Shown piece after piece: positions 1 to 5,110 of a stretch of 5,110 nt of DNA. Within the stretch, counting starts at the first letter, position 1; the number at the start of each line of letters is the position of its first letter. Below the pieces are notes generated by a model. That model was not told where the DNA came from, did no database searches, and was given only the letters and a program-made list of their open reading frames with translations. This stretch comes from Clostridia bacterium. GTDB lineage: Bacteria; Bacillota; Clostridia; UBA1381. A program made the position numbers and the translations under genes. Location of the stretch: the NCBI GenBank assembly GCA_008668455.1, contig RQCD01000113.1:1-5110 (forward strand), written 5' to 3'.

Positions 1-119
1 ACTCTATTCTTATCATAGAATGTGATATCCGCAGTCGGCGTTGCTGTTGAAAAATCAACAACCATTTCTACTGTTGCAGTATATGGGTTTGCAGCCGCAG
101 AGGTTTCTGCAAAGGCATA
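1..119 (-). pseudogene. In-frame continuation of gene 3 after the TAA, running off the window
   Basis: Directly after the TAA, with no frame change, 39 sense codons run to the window edge. They encode the missing part of the module: YTATVEMVVDFSTA aligns with the FKFIMTFDFGTS strand of copy 1, and TADITFYDKNR aligns with TANIQFYDDKNR of copy 2. The homology crosses the stop without a gap, which fits a single-base substitution (for example CAA or GAA to TAA) or a sequencing error in a formerly continuous gene. No ribosome binding site or signal peptide is seen that would make this a separate gene; the Met at 63-65 lies inside a predicted strand. The downstream extent is unknown. Confidence 0.65.
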
Positions 120-461
120 TTATCTGTCGAACGAACCTCTTACGTCACCCTCTGCTACCGTCATTACGTCCTTATAGAACAATTCCTTAACTGTTTCTCC
201 GGCTGCACCCGTAAGTACCCATACATAAACACCGGTCTGATAATGATTTGCGGTAAAGGTAATTTTATAAACCTCATCATTTGTGCCGGAGAGATTTCCG
301 TCAAAATAGACGATTTGCTTTGCGTCTGCCGGCGCTGCTTCCATGATATAAACATTTTTCCAGGCTTCTGCCGGCGCTGCCTTTACAGTAATTCCGGCAA
401 AGCCAAGACTTGTAACTAACAGATTTGCTCCCATGAGCGCAGATAAAAATTTCTTTTTCAT
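120..461 (-). CDS. Secreted protein with a third copy of the repeat module, cut short by an in-frame TAA
   Basis: The product is 113 residues from ATG at 459-461 (116 if ATG at 468-470 is used) to TAA at 120-122. A signal peptide is clear: MKKK, hydrophobic residues about 5-24, likely cleavage after VKA near residue 28. The mature part begins a module matching those of gene 2: AWKNVYIM against KWTEIYSG, VYFDGNLSG against DLYDGKL, DEVYKITFTANHYQTG against GEVYRITWEGKWYDSG, and ETVKELFYKD against KTEKELFWRN. The SHGG motif is replaced by AAPADA. The stop falls in the loop between the KELF strand and the next predicted strand, so the peptide made would lack roughly the second half of the beta-sandwich and probably would not fold well. 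The gene begins 27 nt after the gene 2 stop and should be cotranscribed. It is best read as the 5' part of a longer gene interrupted by a nonsense codon; the remainder is listed separately. Confidence 0.7.
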   Translation of the reverse strand: MKKKFLSALMGANLLVTSLGFAGITVKAAPAEAWKNVYIMEAAPADAKQIVYFDGNLSGTNDEVYKITFTANHYQTGVYVWVLTGAAGETVKELFYKDVMTVAEGDVRGSFDR

Positions 462-470
462 TCTTTTCAT

Positions 471-476
471 CCTTTC
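471..476 (-). promoter_or_regulatory. Ribosome binding site of gene 3 (favours the second Met)
   Basis: The minus strand reads GAAAGG directly abutting an ATG at 468-470. Nine nt separate it from the next in-frame ATG at 459-461. A ribosome binding site needs a spacer, so the ATG at 461 fits better and yields the cleaner signal peptide MKKKFLSALMG. The ATG at 470 (MKRMKKK) remains possible and would add only three residues. Confidence 0.65.
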
Positions 477-488
477 GAATCTGAATTC

Positions 489-2261
489 TTAGATACCCTC
501 TGCAATTGCTCCTGCGGCATAGATTTCCGATGCCGCAACGCTGTCCCAAAGATAAACGATTGTTTTGACTGTCCCCTCCGGCAGCGTGCCGTCCGGCAAT
601 GCGATTGTGATTGTATCGTCCAGAGTGGTTTCCACGCTCTGTCCGTCCTCATAAGCGCCGCACCAGATCATTTTTCCGGCTGCGTCATAGCAGACAGCAA
701 CAGCTGCCCAGCTTTTTGGTGTCACAGCTGCGTTGGCAAACGAAACATTTCCGACGAGTGCGCCGTTTTCAATCTTAAGCCCGCTGACCGCTCCGGTCAT
801 TTTCCGTCTGTCGGATGTGAAACTGAGTGAAAAGGAATCCTTTGCGGCATAACCGGTGGCTGCTACCGTTATATCCTTTCCGACCGTCAAAACATAGCTT
901 GTGTTCTCCTCTAATTCCTCCGTCAGATCTGCTGTCACCTCAACACCCTTTTGACGGAAGTCTGTGAGAAGATTTTCTGATTCTCCCTCCTTTTTTAACA
1001 TAATAATCTGATCAATATTTTGCATATTAATCTGCGCATTCAGGTCAAACGTGAGGCTTTCCAAAGCCGGATTCACCTTGATTTTGGTTAGATCAAGCGC
1101 GTCCTCTCCAAAGAGCTTTTCAGCCGCTCCCTGCTTTGTGATTCCTTTCACATTTCTGACCTTCGGCAGAATACTGCCCTTTTTGATTACCACCGAGGAT
1201 GATCTCGGAGAAGTAAAGCCGTTTACCTCCGGCATATAGTAGTAAATGCTTTTCACGCCATTCAAAGCGTCTAAGGAAACTGTTTTTACTCCCAAAGGTA
1301 TCTGACGGTTTTTGTCATCATAGAATTGAATATTGGCTGTTTTTTCTTCAAAATTCAAAACAATATCAATCGCGAGTGCGTGCGGATTGTCGTCCGTGCC
1401 AACACCAAATACAATTCCGTCTCCAAAACTATTTGCATTCCTCTCCTTAGTGAAAAGGATCAGTTCCTTTTCTCCGTCTGAAAGAATAAAATTTCCGTTA
1501 TTTACACCGCCGCCGCGGTAAAAGGACGTGTTCCACTTGATTTCATACTGATCCCCGGTATCGGCAGAAAGCTCGCCGCTGTACAGATCATGATAGTGTT
1601 TTTCCTCACCGCCATGGCTTGCGTCTGCTCCGTCCCCCTTATAAAACTCTTGCCAGGTGATCTCAGACGGATCGGGGATTCCGGTGGTATCCTTCTCAAT
1701 GGTGAAAAGCGAGGTTTCCGAGATTTTACTATAATTTATGTTTTCGCTGCTCCAAAGCCGGTAGTAAATTCCGGTGATTCCCTCTAAGCCGGACAGGTCT
1801 GCCGTCAGCTCTCCGAGCTTTGTTGTCCGGTCAGTGTCAAACACTTCAATCACTGCCTTCGATGTTCCGAAATCAAAGGTCATAATAAATTTGAATTTTT
1901 CTGGATTATCCGCCGTATCAGTCATTTGGATCTGATTACTGATCGAAAGATTATTTCTCCAGAAAAGCTCCTTTTCTGTTTTTGAGTCCGACGCTCTCAG
2001 GACGCCGCCGTCAATGCCGGAATCGTACCATTTTCCCTCCCAGGTGATCCGGTAAACCTCTCCGTCTGCTCCGGGCAGAAGCTTTCCGTCATAAAGATCG
2101 GTGAAAATATTCGTAGAACCTCCGTGGGAGGTTTGGTTTTGCCCTCCGGAATAAATTTCCGTCCATTTTTGTCCTGCCGCAAAAGCAGTCAGCGAGGTGC
2201 ATAGGATACTAAGGCTAAGAACCGCACATGCCGCTCTTTTGATGATACTTTTTTTCTTCAC
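489..2261 (-). CDS. Secreted non-catalytic protein with two tandem beta-rich modules, Ig-like domain and C-terminal module; putative glycan-binding
   Basis: The product is 590 residues from GTG at 2259-2261 to TAA at 489-491. The GTG is chosen because AAGGAG lies 7 nt upstream and the protein then begins MKKKSIIKR, a normal signal peptide: basic N-end, hydrophobic core around residues 10-24, cleavage near AFAA (28-29). Residues about 30-192 and 200-366 are two copies of one module, sharing the order W.E.Y, SHGG, DLY.G.L, Y.I.W...Y..G, KEL..F, DNP, a strand pair ending F(D/Y)D, and L..L.G...IYY. Residues about 380-485 look Ig-like (SbsA/Big type: KVNPALESLTFDLNAQI, TSYVLTVGKDIT). Residues about 493-590 resemble a C-terminal module of clostridial secreted proteins (AVAVCYDAAGKMIWCG ... 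TIVYLWDS), with two Cys that could pair. No catalytic motif, transmembrane anchor, LPXTG or SLH is seen. The gene lies downstream of a glycoside hydrolase, so glycan binding or enzyme partnering is likely but inferred. I do not recognise the repeated module as a named family. Confidence 0.9.
   Translation of the reverse strand: MKKKSIIKRAACAVLSLSILCTSLTAFAAGQKWTEIYSGGQNQTSHGGSTNIFTDLYDGKLLPGADGEVYRITWEGKWYDSGIDGGVLRASDSKTEKELFWRNNLSISNQIQMTDTADNPEKFKFIMTFDFGTSKAVIEVFDTDRTTKLGELTADLSGLEGITGIYYRLWSSENINYSKISETSLFTIEKDTTGIPDPSEITWQEFYKGDGADASHGGEEKHYHDLYSGELSADTGDQYEIKWNTSFYRGGGVNNGNFILSDGEKELILFTKERNANSFGDGIVFGVGTDDNPHALAIDIVLNFEEKTANIQFYDDKNRQIPLGVKTVSLDALNGVKSIYYYMPEVNGFTSPRSSSVVIKKGSILPKVRNVKGITKQGAAEKLFGEDALDLTKIKVNPALESLTFDLNAQINMQNIDQIIMLKKEGESENLLTDFRQKGVEVTADLTEELEENTSYVLTVGKDITVAATGYAAKDSFSLSFTSDRRKMTGAVSGLKIENGALVGNVSFANAAVTPKSWAAVAVCYDAAGKMIWCGAYEDGQSVETTLDDTITIALPDGTLPEGTVKTIVYLWDSVAASEIYAAGAIAEGI
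1164..1664 (-). repeat. Repeat module copy 2 (protein-level, ~167 residues) in gene 2
   Basis: It covers residues about 200-366, starting near ITWQEFYKG. Counterparts of copy 1 are SHGG, YHDLYSGEL, DQYEIKWNTSFYRGG, GEKELILF, DNPHALAI, TANIQFYDD and LNGVKSIYYYM. It carries an insertion around NANSFGDGIVFGVGTD relative to copy 1. Its strand TANIQFYDDKNR is also very like TADITFYDKNR in the third gene, which ties the copies of genes 2 and 3 together. Confidence 0.75.
1686..2174 (-). repeat. Repeat module copy 1 (protein-level, ~163 residues) in gene 2
   Basis: It covers residues about 30-192, starting near KWTEIYSGG. Hallmarks are SHGG followed by FTDLYDGKL, then DGEVYRITWEGKWYDSG, a charged KTEKELFW strand, DNPEKFKF, AVIEVFDTD, and LSGLEGITGIYYRLW. 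Copy 2 shows the same order at similar spacing. The DNA has diverged, so this is an old domain duplication rather than a recent tandem repeat. Predicted fold is a beta-sandwich, judged from alternating polar and hydrophobic strands. Confidence 0.75.
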
Positions 2262-2268
2262 AATAACA

Positions 2269-2276
2269 CTCCTTCT
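2269..2276 (-). promoter_or_regulatory. Ribosome binding site of gene 2 (decides a GTG start)
   Basis: The minus strand reads AGAAGGAG, then the 7-nt spacer TGTTATT, then GTG at 2259-2261. The strong AAGGAG core at ideal distance favours the GTG over the in-frame TTG at 2283-2285, which lies upstream of the site and has no comparable core in front of it. Confidence 0.88.
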
Positions 2277-2310
2277 TTTTTCCAAACTGAGTATTTTCTG
2301 ACCATCCCCC

Positions 2311-2330
2311 AGGCGGCGCAGCTGCCGCCT
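2311..2330 (-). other. Inter-cistronic hairpin between genes 1 and 2
   Basis: AGGCGGC (2311-2317) and GCCGCCT (2324-2330) form a perfect 7-bp, GC-rich stem around a 6-nt loop, in the 81-nt gap (2262-2342) between the gene 1 stop and the gene 2 start. In the minus-strand transcript the stem is preceded by AAA and followed by GGGGGATGG rather than a U-run. It therefore does not look like an intrinsic terminator for the operon. A role in mRNA processing, protection of an upstream message end, or setting relative expression of genes 1 and 2 is inference. The rest of the gap holds only the gene 2 ribosome binding site. Confidence 0.6.
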
Positions 2331-2342
2331 TTTGGAAGATAC

Positions 2343-2990
2343 CTATTTTGTAAATTCTATTTTTGCAAATTCGACTGCGTCCTTTGTCAGGGCAATACCG
2401 CCGCCGTATTCCATAGCGATTCGTCCGTTTCCGATGCCGCCCGGTCCGTCACTATCATTAATCAGAATGGCAATTCTCATTTTCTTGCTCGGATCAAGCT
2501 TATAGTCCTCATAGAACAGCTCCGACCATGGAATTTTCCATTCATAAACGGTATAGCCGTCGTAATGACCGATGGCACGCTCATCATGCTCTAAGGATTT
2601 TGCCATACGCGCGTCCTCATAGCGCATATTCCAGCACCAGGTACTTGGTCCCTTAGTTGCCTCATCTGCAAGACCGATTTCGGTGAATTTTGCAGAAAGC
2701 ACAGAGTTGATTTCTTCATCATCCGTGATACCGATCTGAATGCCGTCGCCCCGCCCAATGTAGAACAGCTGTCCCGGCAGGCATACGTTATACTGAACAT
2801 CATCCCGGACAACTCCTAAGAAATAGAAGTTCTCCTCATCCCACATGATCTGACCGGTGAAGGACAAATCGTCCGTTCCTGTCCACATTGCCATCATATC
2901 GGCAGAATCGACCGCGATTTTTTCTTTCTGCTCCACTCCGAACCATGAACCCGTCCATTCGCCCGGCGACTGGACTCCGTCTATTTTCGG
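2343..2990 (-). other. CBM9/DOMON-like C-terminal domain of the glycoside hydrolase
   Basis: This is the last ~215 residues of the gene 1 product, starting near KPKIDGVQSPGEW, the usual opening of such domains (a short 'IDG ... GEW' strand). It is followed by the WDEENFYFLGVVRDD strand pair, GDGIQIGI, a long loop with WCWNMRYEDAR, then YTVYEWKIPWSEL and a closing IAILINDSDG. These match the general CBM9-like pattern found at the ends of bacterial xylanases and other secreted hydrolases. Family-level knowledge suggests glycan binding at chain ends. Whether this copy keeps the binding tryptophans cannot be settled by eye. Confidence 0.8.
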
Positions 2991-5110
2991 CTTCTGATAA
3001 GCATATTTTCCGGTGGTAAAGTCCATATTTGCGCTGACGTCCTTGATGAAATCCTGATCCGACTTCACCTCCGCAGTCACGCCGATAAACTGCTTATTAA
3101 CCATTTCCGGGAACTTGAATACATAGCTGATGCTGCTCTGCGGTGCAAGGTCGTAAAAAGTTCTTGTGTTCTGTGCGCCCACCATATAGTCCGGCGCTGT
3201 CAGATAGACGGTTCCGCTTTGAGAAAATGCGTTTGCATTATTCCGGACAGTTGCCAAAACGCCCCAGCGTGTATCAGAATTTTCCGAAAGCTTTGTCCGG
3301 GAAAGGGTTACCGTGAGCGGATCTTTAATCGTAGTTTCGCCCGGTCCGAAGAACACGAGGTTTCCCTGTTCATCCAGAACAGTCAGGGTACAGAAATATT
3401 TTCCGTAGTCATTTTCCGGCAGTCTTACGCTGATCTTTGCAGTATCACCCACAAAGCCGTCATTGGAAACAATCTCAAGTCCGTCTGCAAAGGTACGATA
3501 GGTCTTTCCGGTATTGTTCTTTAAGCTAAAGGTGACAATATCGCCCTTAATCCCATCAACTGTGATTTTTTCCGGAGAAATTTCCGGTTTCTTTTCTGCT
3601 TCTTCAAAGGCTGTGAAATTTCCTACAATATAGTATGGCTCATTTGTCACCTCAAAGCTGTAAACTCCATCGTCTGATTTCATAGTTCCTAAATGATTTC
3701 CGTAGATATCGTAAATATCCACCGATCCGCAGCCAAGACGGAATGCCTTATTGCCGCTGACACCATACTGTGCCTGGAGGACAAACACATCCTTATTTAA
3801 CTTCGGTTCAAAGAAATGAAATCCCCAGATTCCCTCCTCGGTTGTACCGTAAACATCCTTGGATTCCACATCATCACGCATAAAGTAGTTTGTTGCTGCA
3901 AGCGCTATTGATGCAGGCTTTGCCGTATACGGTGTGTAGATAAAATCCGTATCCTCATAGCAGGTATTAAAGATTCCTAAGCAATCCTCTCGTTCGGTCG
4001 GATCGGAAAAGTCTGTTGCTGTGTGCCAGAACCACTTATTATAAAGTCCCCAGCCGTTAAAGGCAGCCGTACAGAGAGTAAAGTTTCTTGCATGAATATG
4101 TCTTGGAACACCCTCCGGGAACACGGATGACCATGCCTTTTTGTCGTGCAGATTACCCGGCTGGTGAATGTCCTGCGAGATAAAGCCAATCTCGGTCAGC
4201 CACATCGGCATTTTCTTATACTGATTCTGCAAATCCAGGAATGATCTCGGCTCTAAGTATGCAAATTTCCATGGATCAAACACGCCGCTCCAGTCATAAC
4301 GGTGCTGGGTGTTCTGATCCAGATTTTCCAGACCGCCGTTTTCATAGAAAGATTTTTGTAAAACCAGATCCGTCATTGCAAGACCTGAAATATCCATATC
4401 AGGATCTATTTTTCTGCACTTCTCCACCACACGGTCAACAATATTTTTCCACTGTGCCGTGCTGACATGGTTTGGGTCGGAAATATCCGGCTCATTAAAG
4501 ATTTCCAGATTGTCAATCAGTCCTTTTGCCTGATCTACAAAATCAGCAGTAATCTGTGCATATTCCTCCGCCTCCTTATCATCTCTCGGCAGTCCGCCTG
4601 CACCGTATGCCTGTTTCCAGGTTGGTCCGTTCAGCCAGTGATTCACCTCATACCAAAGCGGTCTGGATTCCTGCATATATTTCATACCGACATTTTTATA
4701 TGCCCGGATCACATTCATGCTTTTTTCAGACATCCTGTACTTTCCGTCCTCCACATGGTCGATCGACTGAAATCTTGCACCCTCACGGACCCAGCCAATT
4801 CCTATGGCAGATTCAATCTGCGCTATCTTTTCATGATCGCCGTTATGGTTGTTGACTCCGACATTAAAATTCAGTTCGTCTGCCTTGAACAGAAAGGAAA
4901 TTGAAAAATCAACTCTTTTATGCGCGTCGTCCTTCACATATTCTCCGTACATTCCGTTTTGTTCTGTTGCCGTTTCGGATTCCGGCATGATGTAATAGAC
5001 GCCTTTTTTCTTCGGGTTGGTTATGTTCGCAATTTCGGTTTTTTCCTCGCCCGGAGCAAGCTCGTATTCATAGGTGTCTGTTCCGATTAATAGATCATTT
5101 TCATTATAGA
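2343..5110 (-). CDS. Multidomain secreted-type glycoside hydrolase, clan GH-A barrel with C-terminal CBM9-like domain (5' end outside window)
   Basis: The frame is open from the window edge to a TAG at 2343-2345, giving 921 complete residues; residue 1 here is the codon at 5106-5108. An ATG at 4986-4988 exists, but coding-like sequence (GTDTYEYELAPGEEKTEI) continues upstream of it without a stop, so it is an internal Met. Domains: about 1-75, beta-rich; about 80-410, TIM barrel; about 420-502, the beta-domain that commonly follows GH-A barrels (VDIYDIYGNHLG ... PYYIVGNF); about 505-595, Ig-like; about 597-697, another Ig/NEW3-like domain; about 707-921, CBM9/DOMON-like. Barrel evidence: GWVREGARF with Arg108 on an early strand; EIFNEP with Glu206 as predicted acid/base (codon 4491-4493); HRY (His269, Tyr271); WLTEIGF with Glu306 as predicted nucleophile (codon 4191-4193); late Trp-rich strand KWFWHT. 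This is the GH-A layout of a retaining enzyme, closest in feel to GH39, but family and substrate are not established. The CBM9-like part shows IMWDEENFYFLGVVRDD, GDGIQIGI, VYEWKIPWSEL and RIAILINDSDG. No LPXTG or SLH anchor is seen at the C-terminus. Confidence 0.93.
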   Translation of the reverse strand, partial: YNENDLLIGTDTYEYELAPGEEKTEIANITNPKKKGVYYIMPESETATEQNGMYGEYVKDDAHKRVDFSISFLFKADELNFNVGVNNHNGDHEKIAQIESAIGIGWVREGARFQSIDHVEDGKYRMSEKSMNVIRAYKNVGMKYMQESRPLWYEVNHWLNGPTWKQAYGAGGLPRDDKEAEEYAQITADFVDQAKGLIDNLEIFNEPDISDPNHVSTAQWKNIVDRVVEKCRKIDPDMDISGLAMTDLVLQKSFYENGGLENLDQNTQHRYDWSGVFDPWKFAYLEPRSFLDLQNQYKKMPMWLTEIGFISQDIHQPGNLHDKKAWSSVFPEGVPRHIHARNFTLCTAAFNGWGLYNKWFWHTATDFSDPTEREDCLGIFNTCYEDTDFIYTPYTAKPASIALAATNYFMRDDVESKDVYGTTEEGIWGFHFFEPKLNKDVFVLQAQYGVSGNKAFRLGCGSVDIYDIYGNHLGTMKSDDGVYSFEVTNEPYYIVGNFTAFEEAEKKPEISPEKITVDGIKGDIVTFSLKNNTGKTYRTFADGLEIVSNDGFVGDTAKISVRLPENDYGKYFCTLTVLDEQGNLVFFGPGETTIKDPLTVTLSRTKLSENSDTRWGVLATVRNNANAFSQSGTVYLTAPDYMVGAQNTRTFYDLAPQSSISYVFKFPEMVNKQFIGVTAEVKSDQDFIKDVSANMDFTTGKYAYQKPKIDGVQSPGEWTGSWFGVEQKEKIAVDSADMMAMWTGTDDLSFTGQIMWDEENFYFLGVVRDDVQYNVCLPGQLFYIGRGDGIQIGITDDEEINSVLSAKFTEIGLADEATKGPSTWCWNMRYEDARMAKSLEHDERAIGHYDGYTVYEWKIPWSELFYEDYKLDPSKKMRIAILINDSDGPGGIGNGRIAMEYGGGIALTKDAVEFAKIEFTK

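Noticed and set aside
2262..2285. An in-frame TTG at 2283-2285 as the start of gene 2, adding eight residues.
   Set aside because: The AAGGAG ribosome binding site lies inside that extension, 7 nt before the GTG, and the extension adds only a charged leader in front of a normal signal peptide.
2311..2334. Intrinsic terminator (stem followed by TTTT) on the plus strand.
   Set aside because: No plus-strand gene ends nearby, and on the transcribed minus strand the stem is followed by G-rich sequence, so it is not a convincing terminator in either direction.
471..2342. Genes 1, 2 and 3 all lie in the same reading frame, separated only by TAG (2343-2345), TAA (489-491) and TAA (120-122), which could suggest one giant readthrough polyprotein.
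   Set aside because: Genes 2 and 3 each have their own ribosome binding site and an N-terminal signal peptide right after the stop. The stretch translated between genes 1 and 2 (SKRRQLRRLGDGQK) is not domain-like. Same-frame placement of three genes arises by chance about one time in nine. Only the third stop has module homology on both sides.
3219..3524. Plus-strand open frame of 101 codons.
   Set aside because: It is antisense to the Ig-like region of gene 1, where the minus frame has clear domain structure. No start signal or recognisable motif is present.
4467..4904. Plus-strand open frame of 145 codons opposite the glycoside hydrolase, with an overlapping 99-codon frame at 4556-4855.
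   Set aside because: It lies antisense to the well-supported barrel, has no ribosome binding site, and its product is Cys/His/Pro-rich low-quality sequence typical of antisense shadows.

Overview
The window holds three genes on the minus strand, read from position 5110 down to 1. They look like part of one operon for extracellular polysaccharide breakdown in a Gram-positive anaerobe, probably a Clostridia-type Bacillota of a gut or rumen community. That guess rests on moderate GC, AAGGAG-type ribosome binding sites, Lys-rich signal peptides ending in AxA, and the domain mix (clan GH-A barrel, CBM9-like, SbsA-type Ig-like domains, and a C-terminal module familiar from clostridial carbohydrate-active proteins). 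No marker gene fixes the taxon.

Layout: (1) 2343-5110, the 3' part of a large multidomain glycoside hydrolase. At least 921 residues are visible and its start lies beyond the window edge. It has a TIM-barrel with a recognisable acid/base and nucleophile pair, three beta-sandwich or Ig-like domains, and a C-terminal CBM9/DOMON-like domain. (2) 489-2261, a secreted non-catalytic protein of 590 residues. It has two tandem copies of a beta-rich module of about 165 residues, an Ig-like domain, and a C-terminal module; no cell-wall anchor is visible. (3) 1-461, a second secreted protein with a diverged third copy of the same module. An in-frame TAA (120-122) cuts this copy in the middle, although the same frame still encodes the rest of the module to the window edge.

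Reading: gene 1 would hydrolyse a glycan outside the cell. Genes 2 and 3 would be accessory secreted proteins that bind the same substrate or associate with the enzyme. Substrate binding is an inference; no ligand can be named from the sequence.

The gaps are short: 81 nt between genes 1 and 2, with an inter-cistronic hairpin, and under 30 nt between genes 2 and 3. I see no promoter, intrinsic terminator, tRNA, CRISPR or mobile element. I found no coding case for the plus strand. The most notable observations are the nonsense codon in a gene that otherwise looks intact, and the module present three times in adjacent genes, which I cannot match to a named family.
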